Source: Onchocerca volvulus (taxonomy: Eukaryota; Nematoda; Chromadorea; Rhabditida; Onchocercidae). From it: a DNA stretch of 64,000 bases. A program made the position numbers and the translations under genes. The DNA lies in NCBI GenBank assembly GCA_000499405.2, contig HG738138.1, forward strand, positions 10,786,888 through 10,850,887. Direction: 5' to 3'. Each line of letters begins with the position of its first letter. The stretch's first letter is position 1. Positions 24,672 to 37,800 of this stretch are shown one piece after another. The notes under the pieces are model-generated. The model had not been told where the DNA came from. It was given only the letters and a program-made list of their open reading frames with translations, and did not search any database.

Positions 24672-27600
24672 ATGCCGGCAATATTGTTACGTCCAAATAA
24701 TTTCATTTCAATATCATACTTCAGATCATTGGCACATTTGTCATATCGGTAATTTTTTTTTTTTTTAGAATATTTTCCTAGCTTTCTTTTTTCACAAGTG
24801 ATAATATTATTAAATTCATGGTTTCTAATTTGACTTTATTTATCTAAAAGTTTCCTAGTTTCGACAACTGTCATATTTAATATGTTAAATTACGCAACAA
24901 CTGTTGTGCTTTTTGATTGAAATATTTGCAGTATGGCGTCATCAGAAACGTCATCTCAAGCATCGGCTGTAAATATTGATGAAATCAACGAATGTTATAA
25001 TAAGCTGGATTTGGATTTCAGAAATATAAAAACTGCCTTCAGAGTAGTTTTTTTTTCTAAATACTGTATAAATAAAACTGAATATCATGCAGAAAATATA
25101 CGATAAGCACGAATGTGTAACGAGCGAGACTTTTCCCAAGAAATCATTTTTTTTTTTTCTCTCTTCATATTATTAATTGAAAAAAATCAATAGCTAAAAT
25201 TGTGTCATCCCTTTTGCAGGGCAAAAGAACAAGTGAATTATTCCGCGGCATTATTGTACTCCCTCTTTGCACAATAAAAACATTAAGGAAGAGGGAGCAA
25301 TTGGTAATGGTTGGGTTGAAAAAAGTATTTGGTGAGAAAGTATTTGCGAAACTTCTAAAATTAACATTTTTCGGACAGTTTGTTGGCGGTGAAACGATAG
25401 ATGAGGTAAGTTATGGTGGTCACGTACATGATTTTCTGTCTTGAGTTTACAAAAACTAAAAAGGTACAGAAATACAAAAATTATTGTAATATTTAATATT
25501 CATATAAAAATATTGAAGAAATTGGCATGTTGAAAAAATAAAAAAAAAAATAAAAAGAATAAAAAGAACCTTTCTCATCTTTCCCATCTTGAAGTTGAAT
25601 CGGTCTAGTATTGCTCTTTCTGGAATTCTTTTAAAAAATTAAGGCGTGGAAGGGTAGGAAAGAGAAGCATATTGGTAGTTCTTGTCTTTACTTTTTAAAT
25701 GCTTGCAGCAATTCAATTTTTTAAAGCTTCTTTTCAAGACGAAATTCGAATGAAACTGCGGAATTATAAATTTACTTTATTAGCAATTTCAACATTTCGA
25801 AAGCCTTTTTTTTTTTCGAACCTTTTGAAATTATTCACTGGTTTCATGCAAAAATTTTGATTCATTTGCAAACTGGTAATTGGAAAAATTAATATTGAAG
25901 GTGAAAGAGACAATGATAAGGCTAAAGAAGTGTAGAGTGAAATCAATCTTGGACTACAGTGTTGAATCGAATATTTCTTCGGATGAAGCTGAAAGGAAAG
26001 CTGTCGAAGGAATAGTCGGAGGTGAAGCTAGGATTGAGGTTTGATTTTCAACAGTTTAAAGAAGGCGAATTAAATGAAATTTTGGGTTTTTTCGATATTA
26101 CCATTTCAGTCTCTTTGTTTATATTTTTTTGCGATTTCTTTTCATTTTTCCGCATTTATCAATATATTTACATATATGTTTTTATCAATCGGCATATTTG
26201 TTTAATAGAAATCTGAACTATTCCAAAATGCCGCTTGGTTGAAATGTATTTCGATCTCCTATGATTTAAAATTTAAATCTAAATTTTAACTTTAGCCGGT
26301 AGGAAATATTGTTGACAAAGAAACGGTGGAAAAAACTCGACAACGTTATACGGTTCACAAAGAATTCGGTGATCGCCGTAAAGACGTTGTTAGTGCCAGG
26401 TTGATTTTGAATTTTCTTCAAAATTAAAATATTTTTTTCATCATTCAACTTTTATACCTACGGAGATTATTTTAATCCATTATGATTAAAATATTTTAAT
26501 GAAACTGATCTCTTGATCTGTACAAAGAAATTTCATCACTCCCAAAACAACTCCAAGAACAAAAATTAGCTCTAATTTACAGTTTCTATATATATCGCTA
26601 ATGTCATTTTGGGCATTCTATTGATGTTGTTTTCCTTCAAGGAAATTTTTTTGAGAAATACGGAATAGACTTCTGAGTTTGCAATTTTCAGAAGGGAAAT
26701 ATAAAGTAATGGTAATGGTAGTACTCCTTAATTTAGATTACTGAAATCAGTTTTATCATTGTACTACTACAGCTAGCGTTTCTCCAACATCTAACTGACA
26801 CATTTTAGAACTTACTTTTACGAAAGTGAAGTCCAGTGCGATAAGAACTGTGATATTTTTTGTGCAAGTGCAGATGCAATAACTTCGGCGATCGGAAATC
26901 ATGGAATTAATTGTATCAAATTAACAGCTCTCGGAAGGTTTCTTGTTTGTTTAATTCGAATTCATAAAAATTATGGGATGGGAACTGAATGTATCGGTTA
27001 ACTTCACGTTCAGTTTAACTTTGCTCGTCTTTCTGCTTTACGTTTGTATATTTAGGATAAACTTTTATGCTGTTTAAACCACATCTCATATTCAGGCCGC
27101 AGTTGCTTCTGAAATTGACGGAATTAATAGCACAGTCAAATAATTTCTATAAAACGTTGATTGGCTCATCCTGGGAAGATCTCCTTCTTAATAAAATCAG
27201 AAAAGAAGAATTTTTGGAACGAATTAAGGTTTTTTGTCCATATATTCATTTGAAACAAACTTTTACATTTGTATATCTTGGGTCTTTTTTTTTCTCGTTG
27301 CAGTTTCATTTGAAATTCTAAGCTTATTTGAAGCTTGACAAATTTTGAATTTCTTTAATGATTGCAGTCCGGACAAAAAATTGAAAGTATTTAGGATCAG
27401 GGTGTCCAAATAGATGAAAACATGATGCAGAAATGGTTAAAAACAGTGGTTTTTAACGAAAATGGTTTCGTTGACTTTTACGATTGGCGTAAACTTATCG
27501 AAGAACACGAACGGCTCGATCAGATGTTTCAGGTAAAGATGTGTAGATGTTTACTTCTGGAATCAAACTTCATCAGAAAAAAGTTTTTCGTTTTTTATTT

Positions 27601-29526
27601 TTGTATTAAATTTGAGAACTAGCTTTAAAAGTATAAAACTTATTTTCCACTACTATGAGATATGATTCTACGGGTCTTATCAAATGACTGGATGTTCCTG
27701 ATTTCTTGCTACTTGCAAATATTACATCGCTGTTTTTAAGAGAACAATTTTGGAAACAATGTTGGCATATGTTGATAATGTTCTTTGTATAAGAATTTCG
27801 TAATTTCTTTAAATTTATTCATCTAAAAGCAAACATCGAGTAAGCTTAAGATATATTTTTTCTTTCTTAGGTGTACAATGTCAAAACGAAGAAAATGGAA
27901 CCATTATTGAACTGTCTAACAGAGAATGAGTCTCAAGAAGTATGTCCATAATTTGCGTTTTCTTTGTTTGAACTATTATACACAACAGTATTGAAGCTTG
28001 AAAATCTTAAAGTAAAACTGGGAATTCTTTTCAGACTGTTAATATGATGGAACGTATTGTGCGAACAATTGAGCATGGAAAAAAGAATAATTTGCGCACA
28101 ATGATTGATGCTGAACAAACGTATTTTCAACCGGCTATTTCGAGACTAGCTATGGCAATGATGAGGAAGTCAGATACAATTATAATTATCAGTCACTTGA
28201 AGTTTTCAACAGATTAATCTTGTTAGTCTGTACGAAAAATAGCAATTATTTCAACTAGGAAGTTAAATTTGGTAAATTTGGAAGGACTATTTCGATAACT
28301 TCATATCTCAAACTTTGACCACGAAAACAAAAAGAACTAGTGAAATTATTGATAAACTATATGGAATAGCTTCTGTTACTGCAATCCTTGTAAGAAATTT
28401 GTAGATATCAAATGGTTTCGTATTCCTTTCAACTTGTCTGATTTCAGGTACAACAAAAAAAACGCTGTAGTTTTTAGCACCTACCAAGCATATTTGAAGA
28501 GTTGCTTAAGAGACGTTGAATTGGATTTGCATTTGGCTAGGCGGGAAGGTTTCCATTTTGGATGTAAAGTTGTCCGTGGTGCCTATATAGAACAAGAAAA
28601 AAAACGTGCTGCGGCTTTAAATTACGAAGATCCAATCAATCCGGATATTGAAGTAATGAATTGGAATTTCTGAATTGCTATTAAAAACATCCAGAGTTCG
28701 ATGATAAATCATGAAAATAGTGGCAGCTCTTCCAAATTGATGCTTACAACAGCTTTCATTTTGTTTTAGGCAACAGCAGAGATGTACAAGCAAGTGATGC
28801 AAAGAATAATCAAGGAAAGTCAGGAAAGAAATCCTGGAAGCATATCGGTGATGGTTGCGACACACAATGAGAAAAGCATTAAACATGTCGTTGAAATGAT
28901 GCGTGAAGCTAAAATATTACCTTCCAGTGAAACCGTCTCTTTTGCTCAGCTTTATGGAATGTGTGACCAGGTGAACTACAGCAATCACATTTCTTCTAGT
29001 TTTTTATCTTATTGTTATAAATTAAAGGAATTGCGGTGATGCCATTTATATGGTTGTAACAGATCCCTCAACATTTTGGACATTCTCCAATATAACAGAA
29101 TATTTTGCTGTCCTGAAAACAGACTTCTAAAAATTTCTGTTAAAGGGTAACGAAATATTAAAACGAAAACTGAGCTGTTCAGAATGACACTGTCCGACCT
29201 TTTGATAAGATTGGATATTTCAGGTTTCATATTCACTCGGAAATGCTGGTTATTCAGTGTACAAATATGTACCCTATGGACCGATCGATGAAGTTTTACC
29301 TTATCTTTCTCGCAGAGCAGAAGAGAATGCCTCTGTCTTGGGCAAGGTTAGAAGGGTAAGTTTATTTTCACTTTCTATACCAAAAATTTTGCAGTCTAAA
29401 TCCTAGACCTTGCCATACAGCTCATAATTTCTCCTCAAAAAAACTTGCGAGAACTTTATATTTTTTCAGGAAGTCAGTTTAATGTCTCGAGAATTAATAC
29501 GAAGGATTTTTACTCTCAACATATGA
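24672..29526 (+). CDS. PRODH: Proline dehydrogenase, mitochondrial
   Basis: Fourteen exons give 604 residues, close to the usual length of about 600: 24672-24748, 24932-25043, 25220-25405, 25901-26038, 26296-26399, 26809-26937, 27096-27228, 27395-27532, 27871-27939, 28035-28168, 28448-28652, 28770-28970, 29224-29355, 29470-29526. The protein oxidises L-proline to pyrroline-5-carboxylate with FAD in the mitochondrial inner membrane. The N-terminus ([19 protein letters not shown]) is basic and hydroxylated with no acids, as expected of a targeting presequence. Family motifs are [16 protein letters not shown] (385-400), [23 protein letters not shown] and the substrate-binding RRAEEN (Arg572, Arg573). 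Residues 294-362 hold an insert with an EF-hand-like patch ([13 protein letters not shown]), also seen in animal PRODH. Exon 8 starts at the second of two acceptors, because the first adds a stop. An AG at 24634-24635 after a pyrimidine-rich stretch may be the trans-splice site. Confidence 0.95.
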
Positions 29527-30229
29527 CTCCATTAATCGGAAGGCATGAATTATTGGGCTGAATATTAAACTCTTTTGATACACAGAATGTTGAAAACTCA
29601 TATACAGTTACGACTGAGATTCGTACCCTTCAATACCTTTGTTTCCAATTTAATATACGTCTCATCTGTTTTTATGTATTTTCATTTTATGTTTATAGTT
29701 AAATAAAATTTGGAGAAGTACCTAAGTGTCTAAAGTAATTACAGGTAATAATCTAGTTGCGTTACTTTTATCTTCTAATTAGTGTTCTCTAGACCAAGTC
29801 CTGTAAGTTTAAGGATTGTGAACAAGAAGTTCCCTGTCATTCACTTTTACAGGTTCCAGTGAGACTTCCGAGTACTCAGAGTATACATAACGCACTGTGA
29901 TGTTAGGTGTTTTGCATCTTCACAGTTTATATTACTTTTCAACAGACGATTGCGACCTAATTTTGAGATGATGGTTTAACTGGACCGAATCCGGCAAAGA
30001 TTTTCAGAAGTTAAGTGAATATATATTTTTTCGGAAGCAGAAATATTAATGAATGACAATTAAAGTGATATTTTTTGGGAAATAGCAATGAAGCTTTGGA
30101 ACGTGATAAATGACAGGGACGCCTTGTGATGTCCTGTCATTTAAATGAAAGTTGAAAAAAAAAAAATCAAACACAGATATGAATAAAGTGACGCAAATAT
30201 GGGATACTCCATTGCTTGGTCGGTTCATT
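29527..30229. other. Convergent spacer between PRODH and the GCAT pseudogene
   Basis: This holds the presumed PRODH 3' UTR, with AATAAA near 29702. A small hairpin at 30108-30142 has arms of about 12 bp with one bulged G, and lies beyond the former stop of the GCAT pseudogene. No independent gene is seen. Confidence 0.4.
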
Positions 30230-32150
30230 TGGATGATGCCAAGTTCCTTTCCGATCGTCTTGAACGCATTGGTGCACTGATCGATTTGCTGTTTTGTACA
30301 AGCGACAAAAATTTACAGTTTATTTTTGAAGTGAAATAAAAAAGAAAAAAAGCAGTTCCTGTAAGGATTGGACTTCTTGGAGTTCTTCAAGTCATTTTTC
30401 GAGGTTTTTAAATTTGTCAGAAATATGACCTACACAGTCCTATCAATTTAAGTAGTTATGCAGCGTTTGTCTCGAATGTGGAAAATCGAAATGTGTGGCT
30501 TGACACTGACGAGTCCAGGAGAAAACATTACGTTATATTCAAAGAGCGATTAATTGAGATAGGGAAAGAAAAGAGAATGATGATTTCAAATTTTCCTCTC
30601 TTATTTCTGATATAAACATACTTTTGTAAAATAAAAAATTTTGAGAAATACCCCCATACGAATTCTCGCTTTGCCTTTAGGTACCTTGATGGAACAGCCA
30701 ACAACGGAAGGCGCCAATGAATTCGAGAACAAATAAGGTCAGAGCGCTGTGTTAAAAGATCGATAAATGGCTTAGGTCCGATAGTATAGCCACCCATTGT
30801 GCCGCCTAAGACTTTTCCGAGCATAGAATTGATTATATCATTACGTCCTTGGATACCAAGATGTTTTTCCGTATCACGACCGGTTGGACCAAAAAAGCCT
30901 AGAAGAGAACTCTCATTTTCTGACTTCTCTCAACATTTTCCATTTTTTTGACCAGTGTATTGTGTTAACTGAAGTTTCACTAATGGTAGGCAAGGTAATG
31001 TTAGGTAACAAATGGCACTTTTCCTCAAATTTATTTGCTTTAAATTTGTTGCCAGTTCAATTTTTTTTACAAACTATTTGCTTGCATATTATTATACTTC
31101 TACCAGTTGCATGGCACTCGTCAACGAAAACGGGTGCATCACATCGGTCTGCAAGATCACTTATCTCCTTCAGTGGCGCCACATCACCTTCCATACTGAA
31201 AACGCCATCGGTTGCAATTACTCGTCGTCTGTTATCTTCAAAATTCATTCCTTGGATTCAAACAAAAATCAAGATTTCAAAAATAAAATGGAGATTTAAA
31301 TCCTGGAAAGAGATGACATGAAGGAATAATATACCATTTTTCAAATTTTATAGCAGTTTTCAGATTTCAAATTGTTAGGGATAGTATCCATTTGCATTAA
31401 AAGTAGATGATTTACTTTGAGTTTCTTTTAGGATTTTTTCCAGATCATTCAAATCGAGGTGTTTGTAACGATAACGTTTCGATTTAGATCGATAATTGAA
31501 GCGTGATTAAGTTTATCGGTAATGATTGTATCCTCCTCGTCTACAAATTCTCACTAATTATAAAAGTCTCAATTAAAACGAAAATAATGAAATGATACAA
31601 CAATCTTTTTATAGTTCTAAACAAAGTTGCTTATCTGTTCGTTTCTGGTCAAAGATATCTAATTCAAGATAAAATAAGGCAATTCACGCATAGTCAAAGA
31701 TGTATAATTAAGATACGGAATTGCATATTTAGTCAAAGATACTCAATTAAAGACAGAATAAGGCAATCATAGAAAAGTGCACATATGATTTAAAGCATTC
31801 TTCTGGTACGAAATATTGCCATATTGCAGCATATCTTTATTAAAATAAAGAAATAATAATGAAAGCTTTTTATTTTCAGAATGAACTGATTTGTTCAAAT
31901 CGCTTCAAATTTATTAAATTTACTAATTTTCTTCAATATTTTTTTGTTTCTTCAAAAAATCCGCCAGTGGCATCAAAGCAAGCTGCATAGAGAATAGCAT
32001 CCTCGCGGCCATGAAATTTAGTAAGCTTCTGTTCCAAAGCTCGATGAATATCCTGTGTACCACAGTGAACCTCAGAGAACTCAAACCAGCACCATGAGTA
32101 TCCACTGTTTCCTGCCCAGCTTTGATTACTTACGGGATGACTACTTAATC
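30230..32150 (-). pseudogene. GCAT: Glycine C-acetyltransferase (2-amino-3-ketobutyrate CoA ligase) pseudogene
   Basis: Five exon-like blocks on the minus strand follow the order of this PLP enzyme of mitochondrial threonine catabolism: GLSSHP... QDIHRALEQKL...FHGREDAILYAACFDA (32150 to about 31930), IITDKLNHASIID...KRYRYKHLDLNDLEKIL (about 31550-31410), [15 protein letters not shown]...[10 protein letters not shown] (about 31240-31100), FGPTGRDTEKHLGIQGRND...LGKVLGGTMGGYTIG with the PLP-lysine region (30893-30640), and QQIDQCTNAFKTIGKELGII (about 30300-30230). Damage is clear. The first block has a +1 then a -1 frameshift. After HASIID about 13 bases are gone, giving a frameshift and early stop. 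One base is lost after LLTQRS. About 80 codons are missing between SIKV and PKGKARIR. The last block has no proper acceptor and no stop after GII. No 5' exons with a presequence were found. It is best read as a decayed gene. Confidence 0.87.
31645..31775. repeat. Degenerate tandem repeat in the GCAT pseudogene
   Basis: Three copies of a roughly 45-bp unit begin with GTCAAAGATAxxTAATTxAAGA and mostly end AATAAGGCAATxxA. They lie between the first two coding blocks of the GCAT pseudogene, so they sit in a former intron. Confidence 0.7.
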
Positions 32151-34820
32151 CTGAAAAGAGTTGCAAAAAAACAAGAAAAGAAATGATTCTGAACTTTAAG
32201 AAACTTATCTTGCAAAAAATTAGCTTGTCCGGAAGTAACATTTAACAAGCGAATATTTCCATATATCGATTTCCATTAAATTATGGAAATTTAATCATTT
32301 TCTGATAAAAAAAGAGATAATTTGCCGAGCACAAAAATTCAATATTAGCATATCATAATTCTTTATTTTAATTTCCATTCCTTGTCGACCAATAATAACC
32401 TGCTAATTCCTATAGGTACCTGCATCCTACATCAATGTTTAAAGTGATAACAATTAAGAGGATGTACTAAAAATAAAAATCGACTAACTTGAATAGTGTT
32501 AAGTTCGTTGCTCAGTAAAGAGATGAATTTTGTTGAGCTGCAGAATCAGTGCGAATTAATGAAAACTGAAACAATCCAACGCGTCCAAACAGCATCTATT
32601 GTGTAGCCATTTCAATAAACTGAATTTTTGAAATAATCAAAGGACTTATGTGAGAATTATTACGAAAATCGATCAATTGAAACAGAAATAACTCGTACGA
32701 AGGGAATATATAATGAACTACAATATACAATACATGTAATATATGGATCATATGCACTGCCGGGTTATTAATTAACGTTGATAATGGCCAGTAGCAATTA
32801 TCAAAACCTAGTTGAAAGAAAAAAAAATAAGCGTGCAAACTAATCGATGAATCATGATTTAAGAATTTAGAAGATAGTTAGTTGTATTCTAAATTCCTAA
32901 ATCATCGATGTAAATTTTTGCATCTCATTTCATTTTTAAAATAAAGAAAAAAAAAAAACTCGTGAATTTCAATTTCTTTGCTAGAATAGCCTGATTTCTT
33001 TTTATAATGTTGGGGAAAAAAAAAGTTCCTATAGATAAATTTAATAAAGTGAATGAAACGAATGTTCAACATAAAAATGAAAATAAAAGCAATAAAAAGC
33101 AATGTATAAATAAAAAAAATAGTAAGATGGAAAATGTGAAGAGGATTGGAAGTGAAGTATAGTAGTATATTCTATATAAACGAAATGAGAACAAATTCCT
33201 TAATGTGAAGAGAGCAATATGGAAATGTCATTCTAATTAATTACTTTCTATACTTGTACTGAAAAGAGTACATATAAAGAAAAAACAAAAGGCAAATCAT
33301 TCTAAAGAATGTTTTAGGAAAATACACGATTTGAATTTGAATTTAATAGCATTTAGATTTACGTCATAATGGATTGGTATAGATAAAAATAAATTCCGAC
33401 AACAGAAAATGAATTAGAAATTATAAAACTCCATGATAAATCAAAAATTATGAAAAATTCTATATAGGACAATTCCAAAAAAGAAGTATGCTAAAAATAA
33501 AAATTAATATATCAAAGACTGAATTGTTCAGACCTTTAAGAAATGCTACTCGACGATATTACGAAACAAGGATTCATCTCGATCTTTTTCTTTTTTTAAA
33601 AGTGATTAGTTTTGTAATTAAGTCATAACTACTAGACAACCATAATTAATTATCAGTGTGTCACTAGCACTTGTCCCGAAATATTTTGATTGTACCACCC
33701 GTTAGTTACAAGTTACATCTAAATAGTACAGAATATTCGATTACAATAAATGATAACAAATAATTTAGTCAGTGACATCAACAACTGTCCAGGCTATACA
33801 GGATTATATTGTCCTCATAAACACGAGCAAAGCTGAGTAGTAAATTTTGCCCTTAAGATCACCACGGAAACATGTTCCTGTCAGCTTTGCATCTTCCTAT
33901 GCAAAGCGAGCATGTGAAAGTAAGATAACTGCGACCTTTACACTTTCGCATGTCAACAATGAGTCTATCCTAACAGCAGAATCCGAATAGAATTTCTAGT
34001 TTATGATAAATAGGGATTAATTCGAATTTTAAATGAAACAAAATCCATGAAATCATGCTCCCTCGTCAATAGCGCAATTCGATCGGAGGTCCCCGTCTCA
34101 CTACGACTAATTTTATATTGGCATCCTGTAATATCAGCACAATATAATTGTTATGCCTCACTTTTAGTGAAAATTCTATCCAGTGGTCCTTCAAGGCAAA
34201 CTCGAAGTTTTACTGAATCATGTCCGCTGAACACGTATAATTTTGTTAGCATCAAAGTTCCGAAATACAACTACTGAAATTTGGGCAAAGAATAAGTCAG
34301 AAGAAGAAAGATTTGAAATCTGGCTCGAAATTCGGGCCAACGATATTCATGAACTTCCAATAAAATGAAGAATGCAGTTATTTCAAATTTTTACAATTAT
34401 TAATTCCATTCAGCATATAACTGAGAAACAGCAATCAGAAACAAGGCTTTTATTAGTAAGACAGAAAAAACAAGCAATCAATAAAATGACTAACACTGTG
34501 AATAAACAATACTAAACAAAATTATTAGCGAAGAAACCGACTGAAAAAAAAAAAGGCTAGTTTGAATTTATTCTGCTTAGTGACACATTTCCATAATCGA
34601 ATTTTTCAATGATCACCTCGGAACAATTTCTTGAAAAAAAGTATATGTGCATGGTTATATACATTTCTTGTAAACCTGTCTAAGTCCAGAAATCAGAGTC
34701 TTAAAATATGCAGGAAAACAAGCAACAATAAATGCAGAACAAACTTGCAACAATAAAATCCAAAAACCTGAACATTTCTAATTAAAAACGAGTTTTGAAG
34801 AAATGCAATCCATTATTTCA
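32151..34820. other. Intergenic region with one coding-like relic
   Basis: Most of this stretch is AT-rich and featureless. On the minus strand between about 34270 and 34020 a frame interrupted by one TAA encodes LYVFSGHDSVKLRVCLEGPL, then CQYKISRSETGTSDRIALLT and REHDFM. The stop could be removed only by a 36-base intron, which seems too short. I do not recognise the family; it may be a relic. No other gene is supported, and the upstream exons of the GCAT pseudogene are not visible here. Confidence 0.35.
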
Positions 34821-37800
34821 TCATTGGAAATTTTGACCTTTGTTGAACCAAGAAAGAGAGGCAAATATTAAAAACAGTAAAAATGTACCAAACAAATCAC
34901 CAAGGGCTGTTAAATATGGTATTGCAGCACAATCTGGATCTACCTCTAATGACCATAAAAAAGCAACGAGTAATTGACACACATAAAGTAGCAACAAAAC
35001 CTGAAAACTCATTATTTATTTTCAATTTCTAACTAGCTCAAGCACAAAATCAGGCCTTTTTCCCCAATTAGCCTTCAAATTTGAACTCCATGAAAGTACA
35101 TAATCTTTGAACTAATCAAATACGAGAAATTTAGATTTGAATGAAATTTCCCATCATTGTACTGGCGAATTCTAAATTTAGTAAGTTATAGGATTTGATC
35201 CCACTAACTGACACAAGCTAAATAAGCGAGGTTCCCAACATTAATTTCAGGTCTCCCTCTTTCGAAAAAATCGTTTAACCTGCCTGTATTAATGCTGCAC
35301 AAATATATATGCCAGTAAAAAATGGTCCAGATGGTAGAATACTCTCTTTGTGCAAAACCTGTATGACCCAATTGAAGAAGATATGGCAAGGAGCCACAAA
35401 TAATAATAACACACGAGCTGAACGTGCATCTACATCTAAAAATCATTTTTTCAGTCTGGAATGACAGATAACCTAAGAAGCAATGGAAATCTCTAACAGA
35501 CAATAATATTGACAAAACTTTTAGCAGTGACGAAGTATATCATAATATCCAAAGAATAAAGTTAAAAAAAAAAAATTAAGACACTCACCATCAGAAAGAA
35601 ACGCTCGTTTAAAGCTAAAGTGCCTTGATAAATCCTCTGTTAATGTTCCAAATGAATGGTGCTGATGATAGAATGTAGCAAGATGGCTAGCTTGAATGGC
35701 TGCAAGATTACCACCAACTCCTGAAAAAGAAAAAACACCCCGAAAAATAGCCTTATATGCTCAAAATAGTGACTTAGATTTTCACAGCTACATAGGAAAA
35801 AAATACCTGTATTGAATATATTCAAGCTATGAGAAAGAAAAAAGAAAGTGAATAATACGAGTTCTAAACACAAAAATCTCAAGTAAATTTAATCTTCCAG
35901 CTTACCATTTATGACAGGTTGAAAGACCGCAATTTTCGGAAATTGTTTGATGGTGCTTTCCAACATAAAACCACCGGCACTACTTATCAACATACTGAAT
36001 ATAATGGGTGACCAACCATTTTCTAGCACATCAGTTGTACTTTCATCCTTCTGTGCCAAATAAGTCCAAAAAGGTGTTGCCATCATGAATGTTACAATCA
36101 CAACAACATTAAGCCAAGTTTCATTAAGATGTGCTTGAAGAAATATCGAACCTGCAACATTTCATTACTCAAGACTTGCAAAAATTAAAATAACTGAAAT
36201 GAGTAATAAATCAAGCCTGCCAAATAAATAAAATACATGTTTCGAAATGAAAACCACATGAATTTTCAAGCAAAATAACCAAGTATATAATTACTTCGTG
36301 CGACCATGTAGCATAATATGAAAGTAATACAAAGGAGATGAAAGACTGTCCATTAAGCCATCTTTGTTTTTCCCAAGGTCTTTCCTTTGTCTTCCAAGCC
36401 ATCTTTGTTCTTTTTCCTCTTTTGCTCTTCTCATAAATAAGAAAGTAAAAATCTTGTAGTACAGGATGATTCTCCCCTTTTTTGTTCTCAGGAAACTTAT
36501 TATGTCATAAATAAATGAGTTAGTTACAAAAGCTTAGCGCAAGACGATTGCTTCGTCTACTTCTCTCTTTTTCTCGATCTTTAGAAGTTTTATTCTTAAG
36601 GCTCTGGATAAAGATGTCAAATGTTTGACTATCATCGCCTGGATTAAATCCCACTAAACTAAATGTAAAGAAGAATTTCATGATGACCACCAAATTTAAA
36701 TTTTAGCAAAAATTTAAGTTTAGACTGAAATCATGATACAACTACATCAAAAAATACAAGATCCTTCAATACTGAAGTGAAAAAAGCAAGCCAATCCTGC
36801 TCATATTGCAAAAAACACTGTAAATTAATGTTACTTAGATTAGCATTAGACAATTACCTAATAATGACAGAGCTCCTAAAGTAGTAAGATCACCCAATGA
36901 GGCAGCAATTGGTGTTGCAATATTGTCGGGATTTATGGCAAAATTTCGTGACATTAAAATGACACATATCACAGCCGTACTAAGAACTAATGATGTCAGT
37001 GATGCCGTTGCTAGACTGCTTGCACATAATAAACAAGCATGAGACCAATCAATCTGGAAATTTATATCTATTGAAGGGAAAAACAAAACATCATTTTGCA
37101 CTGCTTTTGAACAGCAGAATGTCTATCTCATACCATTTATTTGTTGCCATAAACTTTTAACGAACTAATAAAATATTTTTGAGATGAAAATAAAAGTATG
37201 TTTACTTTCTATCAGTAAATGAAAATGAGTATTGAACTACCAGTCTCACAACACAAATAAAATCAAGCTAAACATAAATGATCTCAATATTGTTTTTATT
37301 CCTCATTTAGATTTTGGTAAGATAGAATGTAGGAACCTAATCCAGTTCTATTTTATTTCGATTTCACGACTGAATGTACAGATAATATCACAATTCTTTA
37401 TCCATGTTCATTTCCCAATGCTACGTTTAACAGGGTACGAATGAAAATAAATGAATTAAGTGTTCATTAATCTCTATGTTACATATAAAAATTGCTAACA
37501 GTTTAATCAATTACATTTTCATTCTGTAAGACAGATACATAATAATCCTAAGTAAAAATCAGTTTCTGAAATTAACAGAATCACCTGTCCCTTCGGTATC
37601 CATGCAAGCATAACAGCGAAACCAGAAGCGAGAAATGCTACAACAATTGCTTGCACTTGAATGAGAGCCAAGTTAGCAATAATAACAATCTGCAGACGTG
37701 AATTCATTCGTCCTATGTTGGCCTGGCAGTTACTTCAGATATTATGTCTTATTTGGCTTACATGTATAGTAATGATATTCTCGGAAATCAACTTGTTAGT

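Noticed and set aside
27368..27394. Extended start of PRODH exon 8
   Set aside because: It brings an in-frame TAG. The downstream acceptor gives an uninterrupted protein of the expected length.
30884..31321. 145-codon plus-strand open frame
   Set aside because: It lies opposite the GCAT blocks, whose protein similarity is on the minus strand. It is a shadow.
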